Part shown: in pieces, positions 22,084-35,413 of the stretch
Layout of the letters: the number at the start of each line of letters is the position of its first letter
Numbering within the stretch: position 1 is the first letter of the stretch
DNA from: Welwitschia mirabilis
Taxonomy: Eukaryota > Gnetophyta > Gnetopsida > Welwitschiales
Assembly (NCBI GenBank): GCA_051453625.1
Contig: JBOZIK010000001.1
Coordinates: 205,914,679 to 205,978,678, forward strand
Direction: 5' to 3'
DNA: 64,000 nt
Made by a program: the position numbers and the translations under genes
Notes under the pieces: model-generated
What the model was told of the DNA's origin: nothing
What the model saw: only the letters and a program-made list of their open reading frames with translations
The model's database searches: none

Positions 22084-25000
22084 TATTAAGTTAAGAATTC
22101 TATAAGATTCTATGTCTTAACTTACATATTTTAACTTCTATTAAAGTATATGTTATAATTTATAATCAATTACTACAAAAAATTGAATTTTGTTTTTGCT
22201 TGTAATTTTTTTTGCTTGTAATTAAAATCACAACTTTTTTCTTAAGCTTTTTATGGCTTATCCACTATGTCAAATCTAAGTTAGTTAGAAACGGGGAAAA
22301 AAGGGCTAAAAACTAAATGAATTATTGACATAACCTTATTTTATTGGTATATGCACTAAAAGTTTCTTATCAACATTCATTAAAGGTTTTGAACACATGA
22401 ACTAGTAATTTAATAATTCTATTTGTAACTGTCACATCATCCTTCATCATCTATTGGTAGGTTTTCCTCTTTAAAATCATGTTAAAGATATAGGGTAAAA
22501 TTTTTAAATGCCAAGTATGCAAGATGTTGATGAGCATGTTCTTCCTTAATCACTTCTAATCTATCTTTAGATCTATTGCCTTCATAGTAGGCCAATGAAT
22601 AAGAAAACCATTAATACTTCCATTAAGTTATGCAGTTTTACTATCAATTCATAATTAATCCCATAAGAAACTCTCTCTTCACTCATATCACTAGCAAATC
22701 CATGCTTAGAAGTCTATCATTCTTAGTGGAAAAAAGAAGACATGCCTACCAATACCCAATAATAACTCTATGTGGAAGGCTGAGAAAGATGAACAATGGA
22801 ATATATATTTCAAGGGAATAGAATGCATAATGGAGAAGAAGAATTCACAATAGTAGTGTTGAAACTAAATCATTCTAGAGAAGGAATGATGCACAAGGAA
22901 AAGAATGTCATATAAGGGAAAGAGCAAATTATGTATGAAAAAGCACAGGAAGTTATCTCAAGAAATTAAAAAGCACAGGAAGTTATTTCAAGAAGTACAT
23001 AAAAAGGTAAGATTAAGCCATTTCATTATGTTTATGCATTGTTTGATTTAATAGAAAGGGCAAAAAACATTTTAGTTTATTTTAAGTAACATCAACAAAT
23101 GAATAACGTAATTAAAACATGTTTTCTAAAATGTGTTTCACATAAAATTGTCTTGTTTTTTATTTGATAATTGAATGCCAAGATCACATGGATAAATAGA
23201 TTACAACAATGAGTAGTGTTTCATGGTGCAAGGATGAAAGACGTAGGAGATCAGAAGAAAGCTACTAGGAAGTCCCATTATAAACACACCTAGGGAAAAT
23301 GCTTTATGAAAATGCTATCATGCAAAATGAATGTAAAATAGATCTAACTTATGTAGCCTAATGCCAAAGATAATGATAGCATAACGCTTACTTTATATGT
23401 CTCACCTCGTAATGTAATAGTTAATAAATGGAAAAGGTAAGTAAGGGATTGGCAGTTAAGTTCTCATAGTTTATATGTTTCACTCTTTTGGCTTTGTTAG
23501 CACTAACCTCTTTAGATTGTTAGGAATTCTAATAATGCCATTTTTTAATCTAATGCTAAACCTCATAAAATATAGAAGGAATTTAAGAACAAGCAAGTTA
23601 ACTTTATTTTTTCTTTTTACAAATGAAATCATTATGATCGTTGTGAGCAGCATCAGTCCTAATTCCTACTTTCACATTAGTTATAATATTTCTTCTTTAA
23701 TAAAATCCAAGAATTCTGGCATTATAATTATTAATAACATCCCTACCTCCTTGTCAAAATTTATGTTTTATATATTTCCTCAAATTTAGCTTTATTTCTT
23801 ATACGCTGATATGAACAATACCGCATACGGTCACATAGAAGTGCTAATAAGTATTATGTATAGAAGCAAGAATTGATGTTAAGTTGTTTCCAATATATTT
23901 AGAAGAAATTATTCTATTCAATTCTCTAATCCTAGAAAAGTAGATATCATTGTCTCATGGCTTTATCTCATAATAGTAAATTATAAAATTTTATGCTAAG
24001 GATTTTGATAAAATATTGATGGATTACTATGGCTAATCTTAAGGTCTAAAAGATGCATATAGTACCTTTCTACATGCCAATCTCATTTAGGAATAGATGG
24101 AAAGGAATATTAATTTATCCTATCTAAAGAATTAATTGAAATTACTCTTTAGGCCTTTGATCCCATCCTAGCTAAGCATAACACATGTGAATATTAAACC
24201 CTTTAAGTAGTGCAAGAGTTATAGTACTATGCATTCTTATGGATCTCTTATAAATATCTTTCTCAAGGAGTATTTCAAGGTTAACATTATAGTATTAGTA
24301 TATATCTAATTAAACTTGCATTATGGTATCTGAGATAAGTAAAATGAGGTCTTCACTAGAAATCCACAATGGTTGATTTCTTTTATGATTAATCACTTGC
24401 CCTCATGCACTATAACTACTAAAAATTAGATAAGAATCACCCAATGCATTTCTTAAAAACAACTATGTCACTTACATAAATATAATCCCATTCTGCCATG
24501 GACCTTTAGAATAAATTTACCTCTCATACCCACTTCTTTCATAGTATTGCTAAGAATATTGGCATTCTTTCTAAATTCTATTTATTTAACCCATTGAAAG
24601 TGTTTCTTCTCTTGCTCTCTTTATAACTTCATTGCATGTTTATTAAGTAGTGTCCTTTAGACCTCATAAAACCCCTATATTCCATTGCATAACTTCAAAT
24701 CCATAAGCCACTACCATTCTAAAATAAACCTTGATCATTTTGTCACATCATAGCATTCCATATGAATTTGAAATTACCATATAAAATGGTTGAGTTTCCT
24801 TAATTGATGTAATTTATTCCAAATCCTATACACTAAGAAGTGAGTATTGAAACCATTGCATAGAAACCAAGCCTAAAATAGCAAAAGATTTTAATATCCA
24901 ATAGTTATTTCCTCAAATAAAAATATTTTCCAAATGCAACAACATTAACATTATCAATAATGTCTTTTCACTTCTACTTATATGTGATGTATGTATATCT

Positions 25001-26096
25001 CTTAAAGGAATGCAAAGCATAGAGCCTTTTTGCCCTGCCTATTTAGCCATGCTCTACACTCTACTTTCTTTCACATAGTGGCTCTTGTATTATTGTTTTC
25101 CTTCCTTAAAATCTACATCTTGCATTCATTCTCCTTCTTCATTTCTTAACATAAATTCAATTCAATGGAAATTATTCCTTATAAATTTAGAACTTGAAAT
25201 GGGTCTAAGATCCTTTGAGATTTAAATCCCTTAATTTATAGAACATTAAAATAGTTAAACATATCAGTCTATAACTTTTATTTACAAAAGTATTTTTCAT
25301 ATTTTGTTAGAGAATAGATACAACAAGTCTTTAAAAAAAAAGACATTGTGCTATTTAAAATGTTGGTTATCTAGGAAAATTAAAGTCTTCATAGAATAAT
25401 AACATTTGTAGGCTTCTAGATTTAAATGACTATGGACTTGTGCCTTGCAAATGTTATTAAAATGCCTCTTCATATCTTCTAATTTTACATACTATCCTCT
25501 AATCTATTAACATACACAAACTTTAACTCCATGGAACTATTTATAGAAGTATTAGTATCAGAAATTTGGACTCATAATCTTCCTCCTTGAATTTCAAAGT
25601 TAGGTTCCTTGGCCATATCCTAGGGTGATTTTTTTAAAATTGATTCAAATTTCTTCAAACATTACTAAAGAATTTTATGAGGGTGATTTATGATGGACTC
25701 CAAAGCAAGATAATTTACTATTTACAAGGCTGCATCTCTTATGCTTTACTATCATTTTTATTATTACTATTATATTTTTAATTATTATTATTAATTACTT
25801 TTTAATTTTTTAAATATAATAATTAATTCAAAGGATGTGCTATATAGTTGCTCTATCTTTACCTCCTGTAAATAATTATTTCTTGAGTCACTGAGATTCA
25901 AGATCAATAAGAAGAGTTCCTGATCTTTAACTATCAAGCTTGAAGTTTAAACTTATAACTACTTAGTAGTAATTATGCCTAGATAAATTACAAGCTAAGA
26001 TATCATGCATAATGGATCCTTCTAATTACTCCTCAGACTTAAATGTTAAAAGTATAATTCCTTCATAATAACTAAACCCAGTGAAATCTTAACATA

Positions 26097-26108
26097 ACTA
26101 TGATACCA
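26097..26108 (-). other. primer-binding site, element A'
   Basis: Plus-strand actatgatacca is close to the complement of TGGTATCAGAGC and lies 3 bases from LTR3. Confidence 0.7.
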
Positions 26109-26111
26109 AAA

Positions 26112-27859
26112 TATAACAACCTAATTTCTACACTTAAAATTTTTTTCTATTTTTGATATTGAATGTGATACATATATTCTTATAATATAAATGACTTGAA
26201 AGGAGTAGTTAAACATGCCTAAGAATGTACAAGATTATAGTTTTATGATAACTATTTCAAATGTTACTTATTTATAATTTGAAGTGCCTTTGCAAATTAA
26301 TGTATTTCTTACTTGGCACAATGGTTAAGAAAAAGAGATGTTAATGAGAAGGTTAGTAGTTTAAATCTAAATTTCTCTATTTGTTTTTAAATAATAACAA
26401 ATGCCATATCTTCCACTATATATGTAATGTTTTCTTTTACAACATGGGTTGTTGGTGTAATTATAAGAGAAGAGAGGAATGGGAAGTGAGGTTTTGGTTT
26501 CGAATCCCACATGACCCACTCTTTTCTCTCTTTTCCTCAAAACTATAATAATACTTTAATTACTATGATAATAATTATTTTAACATTTAAGAAATAATGA
26601 ACTATGTAATATTAGGAAAAATTATTATAACTCTATAATTAATCCAATAATTAAAATTTATGGGATAATAATATTTTTTGAGATGTCTTAGATTTCTCAA
26701 TAGTCAAGTGTTATCGATATTTTTTTAATAATATTTCATGAAAAAAATTTAAACTATCTAAATAAAATTTTTGAAATGAAATATTTAAATGCATTCCAAT
26801 TATCTTATTCATAAGAAATAATATATTAGTGATCAATAATCTATCTTCAAAGTTATAGAATCTTTACTTTAAAGCTCAAATATATAGATATTTCCAAATG
26901 CAAAATTACAAGGAATGTATCCAAAAATAATCTTCCATGACTTAAAGAAATATCAATAAGTAATCATATACAAGAATGAAAAGATTTCATAGGAGACATT
27001 CAGCTCTAGCTTCTCTTCATCTCATTTCTTAAAGGATTTCTTGCACAATAGGCATGGAATAAGAACTATACCTTTACAATTTCTAGTGTCATCCATGATA
27101 AGGTTTGGCAAGAGGAGGGGTTTCAAGATCAAGATAAGATTCTCAAGGAAATTAATATGTAACACAAATAAATCAAGAACACAATTCCAAGAATCCAAGA
27201 TATACTTTCAACAATCCAAGTGCATTGCAAAATATATTCAAATAACAAGTTAAAATTATCCATTTTTAATCATTTATAAGAAGTTTGATCTACTTCCCTA
27301 TACTCTTTGGAGATAATTTGTAATAACTTTCATGCATAATAGCTTGAGGAATCTCATCTTCTCTCCATTATTCTTTGGAGGTAAATTTCTTAGCAGACTA
27401 GTGTATATTGATAAAAATCAATAAGGTAATCAACTTGAAACATTATGAAAAAGATCAAGATAAAGATAAATCTTAAAAAGAACATGGCATTCAAATTACA
27501 TATAGAATTTACTATCTTTTGGTATTATACAATAAATATAAGCTTTCAAAAAATGCAAAACATAGTAATAGAGAGAAATGTAAGAAATAGATAAGAACAT
27601 TCAAAATTAAAGAAGGTCCATAAACCATTTAGGAATGAAATAAAAAATCATGAACCATGCCTAAAATTAAATGAAGTTTGAAGGGCTTCTAAATATTTCA
27701 AGGCTCCTAGTCTCTAATATTCAAAGGCAAAGTCTTTTTAGAAAATAAGCTAGATTTGAGGGAGGAAGAACTCTAGCTATAATAAGAATTTGGGTAACAT
27801 GAAAGAACTCAAGAATATCAAAGGATACATCATGAACCAATAGTAAAGGGAGGGTTTCA
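26112..27859 (-). repeat. LTR3, A-type, cut by a gap
   Basis: Homologous to LTR2 from its first base. It holds the two tRNA-like modules in their best-preserved form. It runs into a 100-N gap about 370 bases before its expected end, so the right border and any target duplication of the array cannot be seen. Its TATA position (27773-27783) reads ctagctataat and looks mutated. Confidence 0.8.
26312..26510 (+). other. two tRNA-like A/B-box modules in LTR3
   Basis: Module 1 has cttggcacaatggttaag (26312-26329) and tttaaatct (26360-26368). Module 2 has gttggtgtaattataag (26451-26467) and ggtttcgaatcccac (26496-26510). Spacing of 30-35 bases between boxes fits RNA polymerase III internal promoters. 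They may be remnants of tRNA-derived SINEs captured by the LTR. Confidence 0.5.
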
Positions 27860-27959
27860 NNNNNNNNNNNNNNNNNNNNNNNNNNNNNNNNNNNNNNNNN
27901 NNNNNNNNNNNNNNNNNNNNNNNNNNNNNNNNNNNNNNNNNNNNNNNNNNNNNNNNNNN
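27860..27959. other. assembly gap, 100 N
   Basis: Placeholder gap. It ends LTR3 early; unrelated decayed sequence begins on the other side. Confidence 0.99.
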
Positions 27960-29679
27960 AATTATTAAATCATAAGATTGGCTTAATTAATGAATGAAAA
28001 ATTTTGAAAGTTTCATCTCCTTTTAACCTAATACAAATAAATAATAATAGTAGTAAAAATCATCATATTACTAGATTAGTCCTAAACTTATCATAAGAAA
28101 AGGAATTTGACTTTACTTGTAAATAATGGACTATTAATAAAACCATGTGATTAATAATTATAAGAATAATTTCATGTAAGAAGCATTTTTTAATTAACAC
28201 TTTGTTGGTATAAAGCTAGTGAAGGAACTCAAATTAAAAGATATACGTTACACAAAAAAATCTTAACATTTTATGATTATTAGATGAAACATATATTTAA
28301 ATACATATAGATGGAACATATATTTCATCCTTTCAAATATAGGAATATTACTATCAAATAAGTAAACCTTTTCATTTAGTTATAAAACAAATGCCTACTA
28401 TAAAATGTAGCTAAGTATGTTTCATATAGTATGATAAATAGATGAATAATAATAGTACCCAGAAGAAATTTATAGTATAATGCAAAAGAAGGCAAAAATG
28501 ATAATAACCCTACATATATTATGGCTCAAAAATTTTGAGAATTTATAAAAATGATAAAAGATCAAGTGTTAGTACTTAGTTAAGCACCATACCCATGCAA
28601 CATGGCAGCTAAGTTTTGGAAGTTACTAGCATCCATCTTTAAGGAATAGAAGTTCTTGTAGAAACTTAAGCTTAAAGAAATAAAATAAATAGCTTATACC
28701 TTAAAAATTCTAATATGAAATATAAATTTAAAAAAATAGTATATTAACTTAAAAACAAATCTTTCTTATGGTATTAAAAAAGAAAGGAAAAACTTATAAG
28801 CATCCAAAGAAGTGCTAACTTAGGATGTATTTTTTAAACTATTAATCACTAGATATGTTGTAGAATGGTCTAATAAAGCTAAGGTTAAGGATTTTTATAA
28901 CTAGGGAAAAAATAAAATATAACATTCATACAATGTAAAACTAATTTCTTATCCTTATCAAGATATCTTAATCATCTTCATAGTGATGAGTTGGATAAAT
29001 CTAGTTACTTTGTATTAAAATTGCATTCATATTTTAAAGCTAAGGTTTCTACAATACATAGGATAAAGTAGTATCAAGATACAATATCTCTTAGGGTAAC
29101 TAGAATGAAATAGAGAAAGATATACCTACTAATATAAGTAAAGATTTAAATCCTAGAAGATCTTCATTAAAATCATCTAAGAAGAAATGTGATTAGCAAT
29201 CCTAGACATCTAATGTGAAAGATAAGTTTGATGATAAAGGATCCATATTTTTTAAAGGAAATTCCAATATTACTAGATCAAATTAATAAGTTAGATGATA
29301 TCATAAGTAATAAGAAAGCAAATTCTCAAGATCAAACATAAGGATGTTTCCTTTCTAGTGAATCTCACTATCAAAAACATTTTCTTAAAAAGAGAAATCC
29401 TTCAGATTCTCTAAAATATTTTAGTTTTAAATAATAATATTATTTAAAAAAATCCCTTAGCTAAAGAAAAGGTCATACACTATGATAAAATTAAATTCCT
29501 TTAACATATTTAAAGGAAAATAAAATATTTAATATTACCACATAATCCATTTAATACCAATCTTCCATTATTAAAAGAATAAGTTAACTCACTAAAAAGG
29601 TTTTGTTGTATTATTTGATAGTGTAATCATAATTTTTTAATTAACTATTTTAAAGAACATTAATTAGATACTATAAGTA
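27960..29679 (+). other. AT-rich stretch upstream of gypsy pol pseudogene, possible gag area
   Basis: No clear domain. By position it would hold the gag of the plus-strand element whose pol follows, but I cannot see a zinc knuckle or capsid motif. Not shared with the other repeats in the window. Confidence 0.3.
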
Positions 29680-32130
29680 TATCATATGAATGGAAAATTG
29701 AACTTGTTAATGATTAAATAAAGGTCATACATCAAATGGTTCCAAATTTATTTTAAAGTTAGGACAAGAGATCATAATATTAAATTTCATCATATTTTAA
29801 GTAGGTGCATATGATATAGTACTTAGAATGGATTAACTAAGTTTTATACCATTTTATATTGTGTAAGAAAGTAAGTTTAAATAAAAATAGATGATAAATC
29901 ATGGATATTACAAGAAAACCATCAATCCACTACTAAAATTAATTTAAAAGGGAAAAAAAGAGAAAAAAGAAAATTCATTAAAAAAATAAGTAAATTCTAC
30001 ATGATCATGATTAAATAATATGAAATGTTATATTAAAAAATAAAAAAAGTTCTTTGAAACTGGCATTTAAAAAATTACCTTAATATATTTTTGGAAGAGC
30101 TTCTAAGTATATCATCTCTAACAGAAAGAGAGGTTACTATGGAATTATCACCTAAACATGCATCAATATAAGGCTTTATACCACATACCTCTCACTAAAA
30201 TAAGAGGACTTAAATTAAAACTATAAGAATTATTACATAAAATGTTTATACAACTGAGTGTAGCATTCTAGGATGTGTCAATAATAGTGATCAAGAAAAA
30301 GGTTGAGAGATTATGATCGTGTATTACCTAGTGATCACTAAATAAGATAATAATTAAGAATAACTACCATTTATGAAATTTATATGATCTATTTAATTAG
30401 CTTAAAGACAAAGAATTTCTTAAAAATAGATCTTAAGTATAGTTATTACCTATTAAGTAGAAACTAAGAGGACATATCTAATGATGATGTTTGGGATTAG
30501 ATATGATCATATAAGTTCACAGTAATGCCTTTTGAATTAATTAAATATCTAATAGTATTTAGAAGCCTAATGAGTAATATGTCTAAATATTATTTAGACT
30601 AATTTTTGATATTATTTATTAATGATTTATTAATTTATTAAGAACAAATGAAGTTCATGTAGAACATTTAATGATAAAGGTAATTGTATCATTGGTTACT
30701 TTAGGAAATGTAATAAATCTATGTAGTCTCCTTATTTTAGCATGATATTATAAGTGTTTATGCAAGTGTTCTTCAAGATACTAGCACCTTTGACTTCACT
30801 TTTTACAAAATAAAATTAATCTAAGTAGATCTATAAGGTTAACATTATTTTAATAATCTTAAAGGATTGCTAATGAAAGCTAAGGTAGCAAAGTCATATT
30901 TACTATGTACCAACACATTTGGAGAATAGACTAAATGTTTCCTAATGTAATATGATAAGGTAATTTCTTATGAATCTTAATAAGTTAAACCTTATGAGAA
31001 GAATTATTTTAGTTCTAACTTAAAATTAATAAGAGTGTAACAATTTGAATGCATTAATTGCATGGTTAGTAGTTTTAAACATGGATAAAAAATTAGTGTT
31101 TGAAATACATTTTAACATAACCATAATTTAAGGCATACAAATAAATAAGAATCTGTAGTAATCATGATTTTAGATTCAAATGTTATGAAGATAATGAAAA
31201 AAATGTTATTAATGCTAAGCCAAAGATGGTATATGAAATTTGTGTTGATAATCACCCTTACCTAGTTATAAAAGTTATGAAAAGTAATGCAAAATGATAA
31301 CATGGATAAACATTATAAGAGAAAAATAGTAGAATAGTACATTGGATGAATATTAATAATTTAGTCTTAAAGTAATGTTCTTATTTAAAGGAAATTTATG
31401 TGTCCTAAGTGGAGTTGGAATGGAATTGAAAGTTTTGGAAGAAATACATAATACACCTATGATAAGACATCCAAGAATTAATAAAAGGTATCATGATAAG
31501 GGCCGATAGATCAAAATATAATAAATATGTTATTGTATATGTTAATAAATGTATGACTTATTAGCAAGTAAAAGAAGAACATCAGAGTTAACATGTAAGT
31601 TATGTATTCCTTCCATTCCTAAGAGGAAATGGAACATCATTTACATGGATTTTATGTTTAATTACTAATAACTAAGAAAATTATGATCAATTTATGGTTA
31701 TTAGTTAATTAACTAAATTGATTTAGTTCATACCAACTAATGCTGAGGTTATGACAAAAAATATAGCTAACTTATCATTAAAGATATTAATTGATTATAT
31801 CATATTCCATAGAAAATCATTTTCGATCATGGAGTAAAGTTTATTTTTGAATTATAGAATACCTTACATAAAACCTTTGATACAAATTAAACCTTAGCAT
31901 TATTTATGATCATCAAATTATAGGTAAATAGAAATATTTTAATCAATTTTATAAGATGAATTTAGATCATGCATCATTAATTATTTGTAAGATTGAGATA
32001 AACTACTACCTTTAGTTGAGTTTCTTATAATAATATCTAACAGAGGTCTATTCAAATATATTTGTGGTTGTTGAAGCCTAACATAATGATGAAATACTAT
32101 ATTATTAGTCATAATTTGTATTACTTTTCA
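29680..32130 (+). pseudogene. Ty3/gypsy chromovirus-like pol pseudogene
   Basis: Read across frames. Protease end DIVLRMD-LS at about 29812. The segment before RT is degraded around 30070-30230, then KKKVERL (KKDGSMRL-like) at about 30295. RT shows YKFTVMPFELI (30510-30536) and LILFINDLLIY, where the usual FIDD is FIND (30615-30626), losing a catalytic Asp. The zinc region reads VLEEIHNTPMIRHPRINKRYH (31426-31490), followed by the remains of a C-C pair. Integrase core remains run about 31600-31960 with LTKLI-FIPTNAEV and KYFNQFYKMNLDHAS; VEFLIIISN lies near 32010. The spacing and motif style point to the Tekay/Del-like chromovirus group. Stops occur every few codons. Confidence 0.85.
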
Positions 32131-33263
32131 AACTATAATACTACACGTAAAGGTAATTTTTTTACTTTTTAGGTGATAAGAACCTCAAATATTTAATGAG
32201 ACTAGAATGATGTACTTTGATCTAGTTTGAGGCCATTTATGATGATCATAATTAGAAGATCAAGATTGAGGGAAAAAAATGTAAAGTATAAAGGACTACT
32301 TCTGCATATTAGCAAGATGATGATTTTGATTTATTCTGATACTAGATGTATGACATTGAATGAAATTAGAGCCTTTTATAACATTAGTACCTTTTGCATT
32401 TTGAGAGCTATAATTTGCACATTCCTAATCATCTTTAAGTCAAATATAATGTTTTTGTAAAACATAAGTTATAAGAGATAAAATTGAGTTAAATTAATTT
32501 TTGGAAGTTTAGATAGTTATCTTTCAAGCTACCTATGGCATTACACTACTTCCATGAGTAAAATGGTATTTTAGTAGCATGTGATAGGTTTGCATAGTTA
32601 AAAATAAATCAAATGTGAAAAATCGATGGTTATGGTAACCCCTCGACCTAAAACTGATCCAAGTGCACCTATAAATATTCTCATTAATGTCCAAACCTAT
32701 ATCATAATGTTACTATATCAAAACTATTCTATTTCGATGCTCCTAAGTTAAATTCAACCCATTTTCAAGCATTGGAAGAATATTTTATACTTCATTTCTT
32801 TCATATTTCTTCATTTTTAAGTTGATATTCTCCCTATATCAACTTTGGAATCCTTCTACATTATTCATTCTTATATTTTTACTAACATACACATCCATTT
32901 TCTACCTTCTACATCCTCTTATATTTCATTTTTAGTTAACTTTTCCTTATTTTCTTCCATCTAGAGGGTATTATAGGGGTGGTTAAGTGCATGTAAATGG
33001 ATGGTAAAAGAGGAGGAAAAGGCATTAAATCTTGTAAGCCCTTGAATTAAAGACTAATGAAAAGGATCAAATTTCATTTAAAACTAATAAACATTTTTTC
33101 CCTTATGTTTTTATCCTTTGTTTACTTGATTTATGTATTTTTATCATACTTTTCTTTCATTTTAGTTAGACTTCTTATGGCATGTTGCATAGTTAGTGCT
33201 AATTGGATTGTTGTACATTTAGTACTTATCATAGAATGCTAGAGTTTTTCTTAATTAGTCACT
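32131..33263 (+). other. probable 3' remainder of plus-strand gypsy element
   Basis: Follows integrase in the same direction. At 32669-32677 ctataaata could be a TATA box of a degraded 3' LTR, and pyrimidine-rich leader-like sequence follows. No second LTR copy is present in the window to prove it. The 77-codon open frame at 32227-32460 may be the end of the integrase domain or chance. Confidence 0.35.
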
Positions 33264-34243
33264 TGTAATACCAGTATTTCTAAATTTAAATAATATGAAT
33301 GTTACTTACTTACCAAAGGGTTAAGTCCTCACCCTTAATCTATCAAATGCATTACTATGAAATAATCCATGATTTTAACAGAAAATTTAGCATGCAAGGA
33401 CCCTTAACCTTAATGTCCTTAAAAATATTTATTTGTAGTAGCATTTAAATAATAACAAATGGACATTAACACTGCAACTAAAGGCATAAATTCCAAAATT
33501 AATACTCATAATTAGACTATATATTTTCAAGAAAGGATTCCAATGATGCATCAAACTAAATTATCCAACTACATACTTTATTGAGTAATAACTTAAGAAA
33601 ATATATTCACAAATTGACATTCAATGTATGCTCAAGGTAAATACATTATTAAAGATTTCAAGCTTCTCAATTAAATTCTTCAAAAAAAGTATAAGGAATA
33701 TATGATCAAATCTTTATATTTCATTGCAATAATATATCTAAGGAAAAATATTCATTATATAATGCCTAATGTATCAAGACTGAGAAATTTGATAAAGCTA
33801 TAAGGAATAAACCTAATAAAAATAGAGTTTAACTATCAATACACATCTAATAAGACATTATTCAAGAAAGGTATATAGTGTTCTTAAATCATGATCATAT
33901 AAACTCTAAAACTTTTAGGATTTATGAAGGAAATACAAGTACATTTTGTAAAATTTTGCAACAACACTGGAATAATTATCCTTCTCATCTTTATGCCTAC
34001 TTTAACAATCATACTCCAGATTTTACACCTGTCATACAAGGAATATGGAATGAGAACTATGAAAATCTCATAGCTCCTAGTATGATCCAAGTAAGACAAG
34101 GCAAGAAAAGATAAAGATTTTTCAAATGTCAAGATAGGCAAGACAAAAGTAAGAAATTCAAGAACAAGTTGTATCACAAGAACATTGACTTTATGGTTAT
34201 GAAATAAGAATAATCAATATATATTTCTCATATTTCAATCACT

Positions 34244-34386
34244 TCAATTCCTCATTCAGTGGTCTGTGGAGCCCACTACCTCATTTGATGATCTATGATT
34301 CTCCTATAATATTTTCATATTTTACTCACTTCATTCGTTCATTTAGTAATCTCTAAAGTCCACTGCCTCCTTCGGCAATCTATGGT

Positions 34387-34424
<38 letters not shown>

Positions 34425-34592
34425 CATTTACTTCACTGCTCATTCGGCAATCTGTGAAGTCCACTGCCTCATTTGGTGATCTGTGGTCAATCTATTATTC
34501 TCACTATCTTATTCAGTGATCTATGGGATTTTCACTTCACTGCTTCATTTGATGATCTGTAAACCCAACTGCCTTATTGGGTGATCTGTGGA
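34244..34592. repeat. minisatellite in LTR B1
   Basis: About ten degenerate units of a 25-27-base motif like ccactgcctcatttggtgat then ctgtgg or ctgtgaag, with an (AT)16 tract at 34390-34421 inside. LTR B2 has only about four units (43499-43643). Confidence 0.85.
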
Positions 34593-35006
34593 ATTACATA
34601 ATCATAAGTCCATAAGAAATAATGATATCAATAGAAGTATGGTAAAGGTATAACCACGAAGTATCAACCCATGATAAGAACAAATCAAGTGTATATTACC
34701 CAGACATTAAGTACAGAAAATAATAGGAGTAAAGACTTAGAACAAAACTAATCCTATTTTTATCACATATGTTTATATTCATTTTACAAGAAAATAGACA
34801 TAAAAAACATAGTAATGAGATGCATACAAAAGAAATAACCATCAAGGAAGGAAGAAGAAATAGAACCATACCTAGATTAAAAATTAGATTCAAGAGTTCC
34901 TGAAGATTTTTAAGGGTCAAAGGTTCGAAGGCTTATCCAAGCTTCAAGGTTTGGTAGCGAAGAATTCTCCAAAAATGAAAGTGAAGGAAAAAGAATGAAG
35001 AGGGTT

Positions 35007-35017
35007 CAATTTATAAC
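35007..35017 (-). promoter_or_regulatory. LTR B1 TATA-like box
   Basis: Plus-strand caatttataac, at the position of atatttataat in B2 (44116-44126) and of the A-type TATA boxes. Confidence 0.45.
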
Positions 35018-35084
35018 TAAGGTTTAGTGGAATGTGAAGGGTCATAAGAATAAGAAGACAAAACATCATAAAGGAGGGTGGTTA

Positions 35085-35094
35085 NNNNNNNNNN
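35085..35094. other. 10-N placeholder with no missing sequence
   Basis: B1 reads ggagggtggtta, ten N, aggtagtggg. B2 (about 44180-44203) reads ggagggtgattaaggtagtggg with nothing between. The N run is probably an artificial minimum-size gap. Confidence 0.85.
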
Positions 35095-35413
35095 AGGTAG
35101 TGGGGGGTTACATAATGTCTCATAAAGGCATTCCTAACCATCAAGCGCTTTAATAATATAAAAAAGACTACTTTCTATTCTATTACATTTAATCATAATA
35201 ATGAGGGAGAATAAATAATAAGCCTTCATAATTAACATTTAATCATGCATAATTTTTAGGAAGATGAAACAATAATAATAAGTAAATAAAGCCATAACTA
35301 CTACAAGAACATTTTTAAAAGTTATAAAGTAATATTTTAGTCTTTACAGAGACAAAAGGAACTCAAAGCACAATCTTTAATATAGTAGAACCTTAATAAT
35401 ATAACATCTATAT

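Larger units (their letters stand above)
21081..26111 (-). mobile_element. internal region A', 5' part
   Basis: Resumes the sequence cut at 14037 and runs to LTR3, colinear with 5156-10472 of copy A apart from an extra tandem copy of about 445 bp at 21466-21905. It lacks the GC-richer 9267-9890 segment. No gag or pol motifs were seen. Open frames such as 23475-23789 are not preserved in the other copies. Confidence 0.8.

Noticed and set aside
23475-23789. 104-codon open frame in internal A'
   Set aside because: The colinear parts of A (about 7080-7390) and C (about 47990-48300) do not keep the frame and there is no domain-like pattern.
33884-34177. 97-codon frame in LTR B1 and its shorter relative at 43237-43431
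   Set aside because: It lies in an LTR, is antisense or non-coding in position, and is cut short in the other LTR. Shared only because the LTRs are homologous.
34390-34421. (AT)n tracts here and at 22064, 58421 and 61721 as regulatory or matrix-attachment sites
   Set aside because: Simple microsatellites; nothing beyond composition supports a function.
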